DNA of 64,000 bases from contig CM060900.1 of NCBI GenBank assembly GCA_030762935.1, positions 291,524,236 through 291,588,235 on the forward strand, written 5' to 3'. Below the pieces are notes generated by a model. That model worked only from the letters and a program-made list of their open reading frames with translations. It searched no databases and was not told where the DNA came from. The DNA is from Hymenopus coronatus. Its lineage: Eukaryota; Arthropoda; Insecta; Mantodea; Hymenopodidae. Shown one piece after another: positions 1 to 11,024 of this stretch. The position numbers were made by a program, and so were the translations under genes. Numbering within the stretch: position 1 is the first letter of the stretch; every line of letters starts with the position of its first letter.

Positions 1-329
1 GAGATGGCGGCCCAGTCTCTGATGACATCATTAAACTTCATTCTTTGTATCAGGAACCCTCTGACACAGCAGAGAATATGCAATAGCCTATTACTGTGGC
101 ATGTGCGGCAACACCTACAGAAGTGCTATAATCTGTATAATCTGTGCAAATCTCACTGTCTCCAAAAGTGTATTGATGCAAACAGTAACACTTTGAGCTT
201 CTGCTGAAGTGACACAGCTTTATCACACTTGTTACTAATTATTTGTGGGAGTGCTAAGCCAGCAGTGATAGAGGAAGGTTGTGTTTTGAGAGGTGCTCCT
301 GCGGTGAAGGAAGAAGGGTCTAAGTCACG

Positions 330-660
330 ATGGGAGTGGACATTACAGTGTATAGAGCAAGAATTGGACAGTTTAGAAAAGTAAAATTGGTGAATAGCAA
401 ACACAGTTTTGGAGAGAAGATGACAAACATATTGGTTTTAGCAAGTGTTATAACTTTGTTGTTAGTGATTGGAGGAATTGAGGTAAACCCCGGCCCTGCA
501 GATATAATAACAATGCTGGAAAACCTGACTGAGAAAATGAACAAAATAGAAGGCATGGAACAACGAATAGGTAAACAATTGGAAAAGATGGCAACAGATA
601 TCAAAGAAGATTTTAAGAGTTGAGGTGCAGGAAGCAAGAAGGGAAGTTGAAATGGTTAAG
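330..660 (+). pseudogene. ORF1 N-terminus with 2A-like sequence and coiled coil
   Basis: Translation from 330 gives a 97-residue open frame. About residues 37-56 form a hydrophobic stretch that ends in GGIEVNPGP, matching the 2A consensus D(V/I)ExNPGP except that the leading Asp is Gly. In 2A peptides the ribosome skips the bond between the final Gly and Pro, separating the upstream peptide from the downstream protein. The residues after NPGP are heptad-rich (LENLTEKMNKIEGMEQRI) and look like the coiled coil of LINE ORF1. The frame stops at 621-623, but coiled-coil-like coding continues in another frame to about 660, so a frameshift is likely. Whether the Gly variant still skips is unknown. 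Confidence 0.65.
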
Positions 661-664
661 GGAG

Positions 665-1117
665 GAAAAGTGTAACATAGAAGAATACAATAGATACAAA
701 TGGAAGGAAGAGTATTGCAATAAATTTAGGCAGACACTAAACTCTAATTATGGCCAGATATGTCAGTGTGGAATAAGTTTTATGATAAAGGAACAAGAAA
801 TTGAAAGTGCTATGGATATCTTAAATATCATTATGCTAAGGGCTGGGGAGGAAATGAAAATGAGAAAGAAGGTTTACAAAAGAGATGAGGGCTGGTTTGA
901 TGAAGAATGTAGAGTAACTAAAAGACAAGTCAAACAGCTGCTCATAAAGTGGAGGGAATTAGGATACATAGAATTAAAGAAAGAGTATATGCAAGGGAGG
1001 GATTTATATAATTCATTACTGGAACAAAAGAAAACAAGCTGGATGAAAAAATATGAAAGTAATTTGATACGAATCCTAAATGAAAATAATGCAAATGAGA
1101 TATGGAAGGTTAAGTAG
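665..1117 (+). pseudogene. ORF2 endonuclease-RT linker remnant
   Basis: The open frame is lysine- and arginine-rich with the signature WFDEECRVTKRQVKQL, then a YxxxRxxYxxLLxxKKxxW pattern and a closing NANEIWK. This is the usual layout of the linker that joins the APE endonuclease to the reverse transcriptase in LINE ORF2 proteins. No endonuclease motifs precede it and no RT motifs follow. It starts almost directly after the ORF1 coiled coil, so ORF1 C-terminus and endonuclease are deleted between about 660 and 680. The identification rests on pattern only. Confidence 0.55.
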
Positions 1118-1616
1118 TGGGTTAGGGGAAATGTGGAGAAGAAGAGAAAATAATGTGAATAACTTCTGGAAGTTGGCAAGGAAAAGATTTGAGGATATAG
1201 AAATACAAAAAATATTTAGTGAAATAACTGAAAAGAGATCTTTAGTTTTCTATATACCAATGAAAGTTTCATGGGGAAGGGAAAAGTACATTGATGTGAC
1301 AAATAAAGAGGAGCGAGAAGGTATTGCATGGCTGAAAGCAGGAGTATGGAGATTAAAAGGTTTAAGGAAAGGTATTCCACAAAATCAATGTCCTATATGT
1401 GGCGGAAATGAAGATATGGAACACATTTTATTTAAATGTAAAGGGACTGAAATTTGGAGAAAAGAGTATATTAATAAGAAATGGTTTAAAATAGATAGAA
1501 ATGTAGTAGTAGTTGAAATGTTTCAAAAAGATAGTAAGAAGATTGGACAATTCTTATGCAAAGTGAAAAATAAATGGATATGGACAGTAAATAGACAAAA
1601 TGGTGTAATAAACTAG
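1118..1616 (+). pseudogene. ORF2 C-terminal domain with CCHC zinc motif
   Basis: This frame encodes the end of a LINE ORF2 protein. The diagnostic part is CPICGGNEDMEHILFKC (about 1390-1440), the Cys-Cys-His-Cys motif found at the C-terminus of many LINE polymerases, preceded by a basic WRLKGLRKGI segment. The frame differs from the linker piece just upstream, and the junction near 1117 is where the roughly 400-residue RT domain should be. Stop at 1614-1616 is followed by a short 3' untranslated region. Confidence 0.65.
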
Positions 1617-1643
1617 AATTAATAAACTATTGTAAAATATGAG

Positions 1644-1681
1644 TATGACCGGTAAAGAGCCAGGGCTGAACACCGGTCATA
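1644..1681 (+). other. Nested 3'-end hairpin of the LINE derivative
   Basis: TATGACCGGT (1644-1653) is perfectly complementary in inverted order to ACCGGTCATA (1672-1681). A second stem, AGCC/GGCT, lies inside the loop. It sits just upstream of the A-rich tail, where LINE polymerases recognise their RNA. Confidence 0.7.
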
Positions 1682-1703
1682 TTCACCTGTATAAAGCTTA
1701 GCA

Positions 1704-1736
1704 TAAATAAATAAAATAAATAAATAAAAAAAAATT
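1704..1736 (+). repeat. AAATA/A-rich LINE tail
   Basis: A run of AATAAAT-like units ends in nine A residues, which is the 3' tail of the retrotransposon. It includes overlapping AATAAA polyadenylation-type signals. Confidence 0.65.
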
Positions 1737-4700
1737 GTTTGTGAGCATGTTTTATGTGCTGGATGTAATTGACAAACATTAAGCTACTCTAGGCTATAAA
1801 CCAAAAGTAATTGTGTTTAAGAAAGTGAAACCAAGTCTGTTATCACACATTCTAGTCTTAAATAAATGTTCCATTTAAAAAATATGTAACTTTGTGCTGA
1901 AAGTGATATTTGTTTACACTTATGAATTGTGCACACCTTCCCATTGTGTGAGCTCTGACATGAGTTCATTCCTGAACAACTGGAATTGTTTTTACTTTTG
2001 ATTTCATTTCAAAAATATTTGAGGTTGCAAAGTTAGGTGAGACACACTGCATAGGTTTTAAAGAGATTCACAAAAACCATTTGCATCTATGGTGAATTCT
2101 TAAGTCAGAAATTCATTAAGACCTTTCAATTTGATCAATACACATTTGGCATCTAAACATCATAGCAAACTTCCATACACACCGAAATTTGTTTCACATC
2201 AGCGAATACTGAATATATTATCATAGAGATTCAAATAAAAGCTGGATTAACTACTTAATGGTGAAGTATTATTATTTTGAGAAAGACAAGGATATCGGTG
2301 TAACTTAATATACCAATTTTTATACATGGTCTGCTGTTTATCTTCATTTGTTGTACTTAAGAACACTTGAGTGTGCAAGGTTATAGTGATTAATACATTG
2401 ATATTGTGGTTTTTATAAAATACTCTCTGTAACTGTGTAAATGTTGAGGAATCTCAGAAACATAATAATAAAATAAATGCATTATATTTGGTTTTTCTTT
2501 ATTTATGTACTTGCATGAGACCATTGACAACAATGAATACATAAAACTGTGGTTTCTAATTGTCAGATTGTTCATTTTGAAAGCTTTTGACTCAATTATC
2601 TTATTTAGTCATTTTGTGTTAGCATAGAAGTTATTCAACCTGATCAAAATGCAGTATTTGCCACAAAACAATTCAAGATAATTAGAGATTTGTTAGCAAG
2701 AATGTTACCTGTATTGCAGAATAGAGGCCACAGAAAATTCATGCATTCTCAAAACTTTTACACATATTTCCAGAAATCTTCACGAAGTTCTTTAACTTCT
2801 TTCTGAAATGCTAGAATGTAACACTCTTTTCATAGGAGACTGAAAGCGTGTGTTAAAGTTGCCGGTGACAGTTTTGAACTTAGCCTTTGAGGGTCACATT
2901 TCTCTTTACTTGTCAGAATCCACAAAAATAGTGTATTCCCTTTTGTTTTCCTTTAGTTTGTGCTACCACAGGTTGTTCAGGTGTCTGTGTGTGAAAGTTA
3001 CAAAAAAGGTTTTTTGTCAACTACTTGCACTAGAATCCTGCGACAAACACCATTGACATTCTAATTTACTCTGCTTATTTTGTTGATTTAAATAGGCATG
3101 TTCCATTGAAAAATGGTATGTTTGCTCAAAAAATACATTTTATAAGTATTGCTAAGAATTGTTTATAAGCTAAAAGTTTGAGGCCCTGACTACCAATCAG
3201 CGCTGTGATTAATAGTACTCTCTATTTCTGAAATATTTTTAGTGCAAGTTTTAGGTCATTCAGCCTCCTTGTATAAATAAAACAGGGTCATCAGATTAAG
3301 TGGCTATACTTTTAATGGCATATGGGTTGCAATTGTGAGCTGCTTCTCTCCCGACACCTTTTCCCAGGGCATACCATCTTGTGCATCAAAATAAATAGGA
3401 TGAACGAATGAGGCCAATTAGAACCATTATTACTTCACAAATTACAATATTGAATGTCCCTTACATTGCTTACTTTTTCAAAGAATATATTGAAAATGTT
3501 CTCCTTGTGATCGAAGATGGATGCACTTCTTAGCAGATTATTAACCCGTCATTGGTTGACGTGGAGCTCACTTTGATTAATAAATGTTATCTCGTCTACT
3601 TTTTAATCAAAATGTCTCATACTATGTGTACTTTTGAAAGCATGATTATGGAGCAAGTTAATATATGTTACAGAGCATTTCAATATTTTAATTCCCTACA
3701 AATGAAAAAAGAATTGACTCATGCACCAAACTGAGCATACTGCTTACATGTTGACCATTGGCGGATCAATTGTCTGCTTATCATAATGTCGTGTCTTCAC
3801 ACAGACAATACTTCCTAGGCAGGGGATCCCAGGATAGACGCATATAGTTGATTTTACATGTTAATTAGATGAACTGAAATGTATGTGACTTTCACCAACG
3901 GATGGATCTTCTTTTCCCTTGTGAACATTGCAGGAACAAACGGAGAGGTTATTTACCTTTCAAATACAGGTGTAGATATACCAGGAGAATGTTCCTGAAG
4001 AACCTTGCTCTTGCTCTTACAACATCACACATGATTTCCAGAGCTTCAACTCATGGCCTTTGATAGGAACTTTGAGTTCGTCTAGAACAAATTCCACACT
4101 TAAGAAAACTGAGACACCTAATAAGCTCAGTACCAGCACAGGAAGAGAGAAATATGCCTTCTACTCTAAAAGAAAAAAAATGGAAAACAATGGTAAAACT
4201 TGCTGAATGCCATCTGTCCATGTGTGAAGAACACACAATTACATTGTGTAGGAAATGTCTTAGAAATGAAAACTCTTCTGAAGGCTAGATACGCTTGTTA
4301 GAAAATAGTAAAACTATTCAGAAACAAATTCTACACAAAAAAGTTTCAACATGATAAATAAATACTATGGAGGGTCTGGTAGATATATAAACAATCTTAC
4401 TAGGACATTTAGTGCATCTATTTTGTCGTAAACTTTCCAATTCACATATTGTGTTGCGCAGTCGCTTTATAGAACAGTATTATTATGCTGTAATGTCAAC
4501 AAAGCATTGCACTCTATATGTGCTGAGTGTATTACATCCATTGTAAATTGCAGAACTAGAACACAGTTTTGCGGAGGAATGTAAGAAGTCTGTCATAATA
4601 AATTTATAACACCATGTCATCAAAGTATTTTGCTGCTACTAAGGAAAGCGAGTTAAACATCAATAAAATAGAATGGAACATTACCGCATTAAAATGAAAA

Positions 4701-5932
4701 GTTAGCTTACCCTTCAGTTGTTTACTATTATACCATATATTTAATAAGGGAAATCCTAAAATAGCATGTTTAAAAGGGACGAACATATTTACTAAATGTA
4801 AAATGGTGTGCTAAAACTTGGGTAATCACTTTGCGGTCCTGCGCTGACATGTCGACCTTCGGCGTTAGCGTAACGACCTCGACCAATGACAGGTTAAGAA
4901 TATGTTGCAGTTCTTCTTAATAATGTTAGTCATTTCTTCCCATATATTATTTTGCAGTTCTTGTAATGTTTGAGGATTACTCTCACTTTTTGAGCTGATT
5001 CATAGCTCACTTCTTGTTGCTGTGCTAACTTTGAAAGACACTTTCCTGGCAAATGTTCTAACTATGCACCGTTATCATAAACTTTTCCTCTGTTAAAATG
5101 TGGTGTTTTCAATTTTTTTCCATCTAAATCTATTTCCGCACTTTATGAGCAGTATTTTTATTAGAGGGATCAATATCAGGACAGTGTTCCCGAAATGCTC
5201 TGTGACACAAATATAGAAATTCTGTTTTATGAAGTTGCAACAGATCAAAACTCTTTGTTCTGTACTATGATGGACTATGACTACAGTAACACACAACTGA
5301 AAACCACCAAAGAACGTTCTCTATTGCCTTTATCATGTATGTGGCATGAATCAGGAGGTCACACCATATGTGATGCAATAGTGGGGAATGTAATCTCAGC
5401 AAGTGAGTCGCGCATGCCTGAGATCCAAGTGCCAATAAGAACATTGTTGCTTATTCTGATAGCACTGTGTATAAGTTTTATTGGGCATTTGAACTGCTTA
5501 GAAATAACAGTATCCAATATGCATAATGCGATACTGCTGTAAGTTAGCCATTAAAATCTCTACATAAATCTCCAGTGTCTATATTTATATATTGTTCTGA
5601 TGTTTTCTTCAGTATTAGTATCTTAGCTGCTTATCTGCTTAGCTCAATGCCATATATAAAATGTGGAAATACGTATTACCACATAGCGGATGTTAATCAT
5701 TAAGCATGCATTGTGAAATATAGTGAAGTATCTAAGTAAAACCATCCTCTTAATGACATTTTACATGCTAAATATGGATTTTTCCAATTTAACTTACCAC
5801 CACTAGGTCTTTAAAACTCTATTAAATTGAAGGTGTCTATATAAATAATGAAATTGCTCAAATAATGATTGCTAAAAATTAAACAAATGTGTTACCAATA
5901 TAAATTTAAAATAAACTTTTATCCAATATACT
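1737..5932. other. AT-rich DNA without recognisable genes
   Basis: Both strands were read. Only short open frames occur (longest about 115 codons at 5195-5542), with no familiar motif, no repeat pair and no splice pattern that joins them. A stretch at 3925-4320 has several basic, cysteine-containing short frames that might be an old exon or relic, but I cannot name it. Confidence 0.5.
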
Positions 5933-5934
5933 TA

Positions 5935-6340
5935 AGGGTTATTCCATGTCAAGTGATACACTTTGTAATTAAAATTTTATTATAAGTTTTGAGATTTTTA
6001 TGAAATTTGGCATATCAACAGACTGACATGAACTGAAGTGTTAATCTTAAATTTCACAATTTTCACTCCTCCCATTTTCAATGTGCAGTGGTTTGAAATT
6101 AAATGCAATTTTGGTCTTGCACATAAACACAACATCCTCTGGCCAGGATGGAGGTATTTCTTTGAAGTAAAAACCATTTTGCTTAGTTTATTATAGGCTT
6201 TCATTTGATATGTAACATGTTTATATTTATGGTAGCTTACATTTTACATTGTTGGTTCAAAAATTCAATATCCAAAGAAAAATATGACTAAAAGTTTTCA
6301 AAAAAATATATTTCCTTCTTTAATGGCTTAGTATCATTCC
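5935..6340 (+). repeat. Left terminal inverted repeat (long, diverged)
   Basis: The first 26 bp are nearly identical to the inverted right end. Further in, 6200-6330 (for example ATATGACTAAAAGTTTTC) pairs with 14690-14820 read in reverse complement, with indels. The middle of the repeat is poorly matched. Confidence 0.65.
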
Positions 6341-6735
6341 TATCAATTTTAGAATCAGAATCTCAATGGATATGAAAAAAATAGAAATGATTCTGTTTGT
6401 TATATTTTTAATAATGGCAGTAGCAGTTAACTTGTTTTTCAGTGCTCTAATATGGTGGAACTGCTTTGTTCATTTGCATGTCTGAATACGTTTGAACCTG
6501 CAATAGGCCTGTTGCTCAATAATTCACTTCATGCTAAATAGTAGTCTGCATTAAGCTCTTGGGTGAGATAGTGACAGTTTCAAGTAAACTAATGTGAAGC
6601 TGCTTTACATATGAAGTAGTGATGTATGACAAGGTTGGTATCAATAATTTTTTTTTATATACATAAAGACTACAATTTGTAATTACTAAATTCCAATGTA
6701 AACTATTGTCGGATACAGAACAAATTTTGGATAAA

Positions 6736-7609
6736 ATGTCTCACCTACCACAAAAAAGTGAACAGCTAGTTCTGGATACTGCAAAAATATAAAAAATGTC
6801 AAAGAATTTAGTTACAAAATTGGTAAATGAAGTTGGAAGTTGTAAAAGTGAAGATAAAGATCCAGATTCAGAAATACTTATGCAATTGAAGCAAAAGTTC
6901 AGGCAAACACAAAGCAGGAGTACAAAATTTCAAATTCTGACTCTTCTTCCAAAAAGTTGGTCATGCAAAAAAATGAGAAATGAATTCAACATTAGCAACA
7001 GGATGGCTAGGAAAGCAAAATCTAGTGAAAGAAAATAGAATTTTATCCATCTCTGATCCAAAACCAGGAAAAATGCTAGACAATTTAGTCACAGAAAAAG
7101 TAATTTTTTACAATAGTGATGGGGTAAGTAGTCTCGTGCTGGATAAAAAAGGTTTTGTGTCCATGAAAATAAAACATAACACTCGTGATCATGTCCAGAA
7201 AAGACTAACTGTGAATAACCTAATAGAAACAAATGAAATGTTAAAAAATAAGTACCCTACACACAAAATTGGATTCTCTAAATTTGCTGAATTACACCCT
7301 AAAAATGTGTCTTAGCAGGTGCAAGTGGGACACATTCAGTATGTGTGTGCATTTGCGTATCAAAATATTAAGTTAATGAAAATTGGAGGAAAATTTCATT
7401 GTATGGCATGTAATGAGAAATCAATGAGTGACTATAAACTTTTTGTATTGAAAATAATGTGCATGCCTTCAAATTCAGAATGTCATTTAAATGAATGCAA
7501 CAGTTGTCCAGGGAATGTTCAATTAAAGGAACAATTAATGAACAAATAGGAAGAAGAAATGATGGAAAATGTTACATATCATCGACTTACAAGCAAAATA
7601 CATTGTCAG
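6736..7609 (+). pseudogene. DDE-like transposase gene 1, N-terminal half
   Basis: The coding begins around 6736 or 6796 and runs in shifted frames (frameshift near 7020, stop near 7313). It encodes a basic N-terminus (KSWSCKKMRNEFNISNRMAR), then DPKPGKML, FYNSDGVSSLVLDKKGFVSMKI, HVQKRLTVNNL, KIGFSKFAELHPKNV and a Cys-rich CHLNECNSCPG. The order and spacing of these blocks fit an arthropod/cnidarian family of large uncharacterised proteins (hits often labelled Cc8L18.2-like) that I take to be transposases; that naming is from memory. The gene breaks at 7609 (CAG|GT) and resumes at 13233. It is not functional as it stands. Confidence 0.65.
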
Positions 7610-8024
7610 GTTTTCATATTTTTGAGAATTTGTATGCAAAATTTGCTCCTCTTTCGTCTGGTGAAATCCATTTAGCCATGCCTGTTATCGTAACTGAGAT
7701 ACTGAGTAATTTTTGTTTCCACTAACTGTGAAGTAAAGCAGAAATAATTTGAGTGATGTAGTGTTACCATTTACCAACTTGCTTATTATATGGTAGAATA
7801 CACTACGTCTCTTAGTGAGTTTCGCCTGTCAATTCATATCTTATTTTGCTCAGTTCAATCTCTAAATCACATTCAGTAATGACAATGGTTTTCACAGGAC
7901 TACTGTTTCCACTCCGACAGTATTTCAGCTAAAAAGATGGGAGAAAATGTAGTGTGTTATAGAGTATTAAGTTGCTCATTATTGTTTCCAGTTGGCAATA
8001 GCTCTGTTGTTTATCATTATTCAC

Positions 8025-8092
8025 CATGAACATTCATTTAGTTATGTTCTCGATGAAGAAAGGAATGCCAATGAAGCTTCAAGGTAAGTGAT
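8025..8092 (+). other. Candidate small exon in the nested segment
   Basis: A short open stretch (reads HEHSFSYVLDEERNANEAS) ends in a good donor, AAG|GTAAGTG, at about 8092. Another donor-like GGTAAGTC follows near 8401 and an acceptor-like TTTCCAG near 8491. This suggests that gene 2 had introns, but no exon here can be tied to it by homology. Confidence 0.25.
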
Positions 8093-8780
8093 TTCTTATT
8101 GCAGTTGTCCCATTATTACTAAAGACAATGTCTATGTAATACATTAGCAACTTTTATTGCTATAATATAAATGAATTATTCTGTTGCAGAGATATCTTCT
8201 AACTCATAGGAAAGTACTTCAGCAATTTCAAATAATGGCACTTGCATTCAGAAAATTGTAATACAAATCTCTACCTCTGTAGAGTATCCTCAGAAGAAAC
8301 AGCAAAAAGTTTAGAAACCAAAATTGAACCTTCAGAATCTGTAGTCTACCATGAACTGTAAAGTGGTTGTTATGGTAAATAACAAGCAAAAGAAAAATTT
8401 TGGTAAGTCTTGTTATATTTTCCAGTAAATAAGCTCATATTTATCATATATTGAGCAGAAAGTAATATAATGGCAGCATATTTATTTCCAGCATTTGAAA
8501 ATCCATGGAAAACTTTGCCGAAATACCTCATTAATCAAACAATAATTCCAAGTAGCCTGTTGTGTGTCCTGAATTGAACATCAGTGATATCAATGTAGTG
8601 AAAGACTATATTGGTAGGTCCTTTGAAACTATTGTTATTAGGTGCTATCATTCATCATCCTTTTTAAGCTTGTAGAAGGGTCAAAGAGGAAGAATGTGCC
8701 AATTTTATGGTGTCAAATTTCTACAGCAAGGATTCTAATATAGCATTAATTTCTTTCTGATGTTAATAATAGTGATAATG

Positions 8781-8782
<2 letters not shown>

Positions 8783-8825
<43 letters not shown>

Positions 8826-8839
8826 CATAATAATAATTA
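8783..8839. repeat. (TAA)n microsatellite
   Basis: Near-perfect ATA/TAA trinucleotide repeat of about 19 units with one interruption near the right end. Confidence 0.9.
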
Positions 8840-8989
8840 ATAAATTATTTAACAAGCGCATGACACATATCTCTGTAATAGTATGGTGTAAGAGTTGTCA
8901 TTGACAGAAAAATATACCTAAATATTATTTTCAAATTAGCATATTCTTTACTGGCTATACCAGTTTCATTATTTTACAACTATTGTATT

Positions 8990-9595
8990 GTTAAGTGTGG
9001 ATAGGTATAGATTCCAGCAACAAAAACTCATTTGATACAGCTGCAGTACTACCAGAGTATTTAGATGAAGGAAAGGTAGCAGAAATAGATGTGGACCACT
9101 CTGCATCTCCTGTTAAGAACTCCCATGATGAGCTTACCTTGTAAACAAAGCAGATGGAGCAAACCCAATCAATCTTCTTGGGCAAGGAATGTTTAGAAAC
9201 TAAGAACAGCAGAAGGACATGCATATAAGTCCACCAGAGGTAAGCTGCAATCACTGAAGGTACCCAAGATAGTTGACTGCAAATAGTGCATTTACTGCTT
9301 TTCTAATAACATTTTAGAATAATGCCGAAGTCAATGTTGCAAACAGTTTTGGGAACTATCCTATAAGAGACAGAAAGATTTTATATTAAATAATGTAGTT
9401 ACTGAAAAGCTTAAACAGTGAGGACTTTGCAAAGAAATAGCAAAGCAGCAAACAAATTCTAGAAAGTACTACTTTCGTATAAATGGAGAGGATACCAGGA
9501 GTGTGTCAGAAATTCTTTTGCAAGACACTATGCATTTCAAATATACCAATTATCATAGCATTTTCTGGTAGAAATGGTAATGGAAATGTTATATG
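8990..9595 (+). pseudogene. DDE-like transposase gene 2, N-terminal part
   Basis: Pieces in different frames encode an acidic segment (PEYLDEGKVAEIDVDHSAS), a lysine-rich KSTRGKLQSLKVPK block, a Cys-rich stretch and then SRKYYFRINGED followed by VRNSFARHYAF or QKFF-like residues. The order fits the N-terminus of arthropod proteins that carry an 'RVCKxFFxxTLxIS' block and end in a DDE-like domain. Several frameshifts and stops are present. The coding is cut by the mariner at about 9765 and continues at 11025. Assignment is by recalled pattern, so moderate. Confidence 0.5.
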
Positions 9596-9829
9596 ATTGT
9601 TGGGACAAAAGTCATGGCAACTATTTATTTTCTTGAAGATACCAGTCTGGTTGGAAAATGTGACGTATATAGATGAAAGGCCAAGGTGTTAACTACATGT
9701 GTGGACAATGAGTAGCACTGAATATTGTAACTCACTAATTTATTATGGTAGTATACAGGGCAATATGGCCTTCACAGTGCAAAAGAATGACAACACAGTA
9801 CACGTACAGTTGACATCACAAACCTGGGC

Positions 9830-10926
9830 TTAAAGACCCTCAAAGTAATCCCCTGCTATTGTCACCACAGGCTGCCAATGATGTGGAAGGAGCTGATTAC
9901 CAACTACCGCAACATTTACCGCACCATGTGTGAATCGAGTCATTTGTTCGCGCACAGCATTAGCAATGTCCTCTCGTGTTGCAAACTGCCTACCACGTAA
10001 TGGTTCCTTAATATTTCGAATGAGATCAAAGTCACAGGGAGAAATGTCGGGAGAGTACGGTGAGCACTCCAAATCTTCCCATCCTCAACGTCGCAGTAGC
10101 TGCCCTACACACTCTGCTTTATGTGATTTTGTATTGTCGTGCAGGATTATTGCACTGTCCAAGGATCCGGACGTTTCTCCCAAACGCCACGTTGTACCTG
10201 TTGCACCAAGAATTCCCTGTAGTACTGTGCGGTCACTGTTCTGCCATGTGGAACAAAGTGACAAACAATGACATCCTGACGTCGTACGCGAGGATGTGAC
10301 TGGTGAAGGATTCTGACGGAACTTCTGCCTCCTTGGTGATCCAGCATGTCGCCACTCCGCGGACTGACGTTTCAGTTCTGGTTCGTATGCCCTGGTCCAA
10401 AATTCATCGATAGAAGATAATAAAAATCATCATAATGCCATTCTAGGCATCAAATTTAATAAACTTTTATTAATTAATAATCTCCGTCTACCTAAACGTT
10501 CATAACTAATATTTGCATGATTATTCGTGACAAGAATTGATCGCCGTCCTGTTGCCAGCGTGCAAGGTGGTCGGAGGATATTGCATAGCACACCCACCTT
10601 TGAACTTCCGTCAGTGCATGCGATACCCACCGCTCGATGCGATTTTGCATAGTTGCAGATCATTACGCAATATCCTGTGGACGGTGCGTTTCTCGATGCC
10701 ACTTGCACTCTCTTAACTCCAGTAGCGTCCATCGTCTGTCTTCATCCAGGAGCTGCTTGATGATGGCACGTGGCACGTCAGTCCGCACACTGACAGGTCG
10801 TTCCGAACGTTGCTCATCACCGGTTGACACACGTCCTTGCTGAAACTTTCCTACCCACTGTGCTACTGTATGGTATGGTAGGGCATTATTCCCAAGGGCT
10901 TTCACTAATTCACTGTGACATTCCAT
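9830..10926 (-). pseudogene. Mariner transposase pseudogene
   Basis: From the ATG at 10926 the protein starts MECHSELVKALGNNALPYHT, the mariner N-terminal helix-turn-helix type. It proceeds through WVGKFQQGR, RRWTLLELRE and the region before the first catalytic Asp. Then come AYEPELKRQSAEWRHAGSP, VCHFVPHGRTVTAQYY and the third catalytic motif PPYSPDISPCDFDL (here CSPYSPDISPCDF), ending GDYFEGL at 9830. The D34D-type spacing is that of mariners. Frameshifts occur near 10780, 10350 and 10140, and the D1 region is broken by an insert. The element is dead. Confidence 0.8.
10412..10522. other. ~111-bp AT-rich insert in the mariner D1 region
   Basis: On the minus strand the transposase reads QFLSRII and then resumes as IDEFW. 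The two should be adjacent (SRIITIDESW in relatives). About 111 bp of AT-rich DNA lies between. No inverted repeat or target duplication is clear, so its nature is unknown. Confidence 0.55.
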
Positions 10927-11024
10927 CGCATTCCCCCTAGGAGAACGGCTATTTTAATATAAGCGCGCTGCTGAGCACAGGTTACTTCCATCTCGCATGA
11001 CACTCACCAACTGATTGATTTCAC

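Larger units (their letters stand above)
305..1736 (+). mobile_element. Internally deleted non-LTR retrotransposon with 2A-like peptide
   Basis: Three pieces of a LINE lie in order on the plus strand: an ORF1 start with a 2A-like motif and coiled coil, a segment resembling the linker between endonuclease and reverse transcriptase of ORF2, and the ORF2 C-terminus with a CCHC zinc motif. The endonuclease and the whole RT domain are missing. The 3' end carries a nested hairpin and an AATAAA-type A-rich tail, as expected for a LINE end. 2A peptides at the N-terminus of APE-type non-LTR elements are a known class. The 5' border is not defined and may lie before position 305; clade assignment is not attempted. 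Confidence 0.7.
9765..10990 (-). mobile_element. Mariner element nested in gene 2
   Basis: About 1.2 kb encoding a degenerate mariner transposase on the minus strand. It separates two halves of gene 2, which shows that it arrived later. I could not define clear inverted ends, so the borders are approximate. Confidence 0.7.

Noticed and set aside
5195..5542. 115-codon plus-strand frame with a hydrophobic stretch (LLLILIALCISFIG)
   Set aside because: No homology, no splice or promoter context; length is possible by chance in AT-rich DNA.
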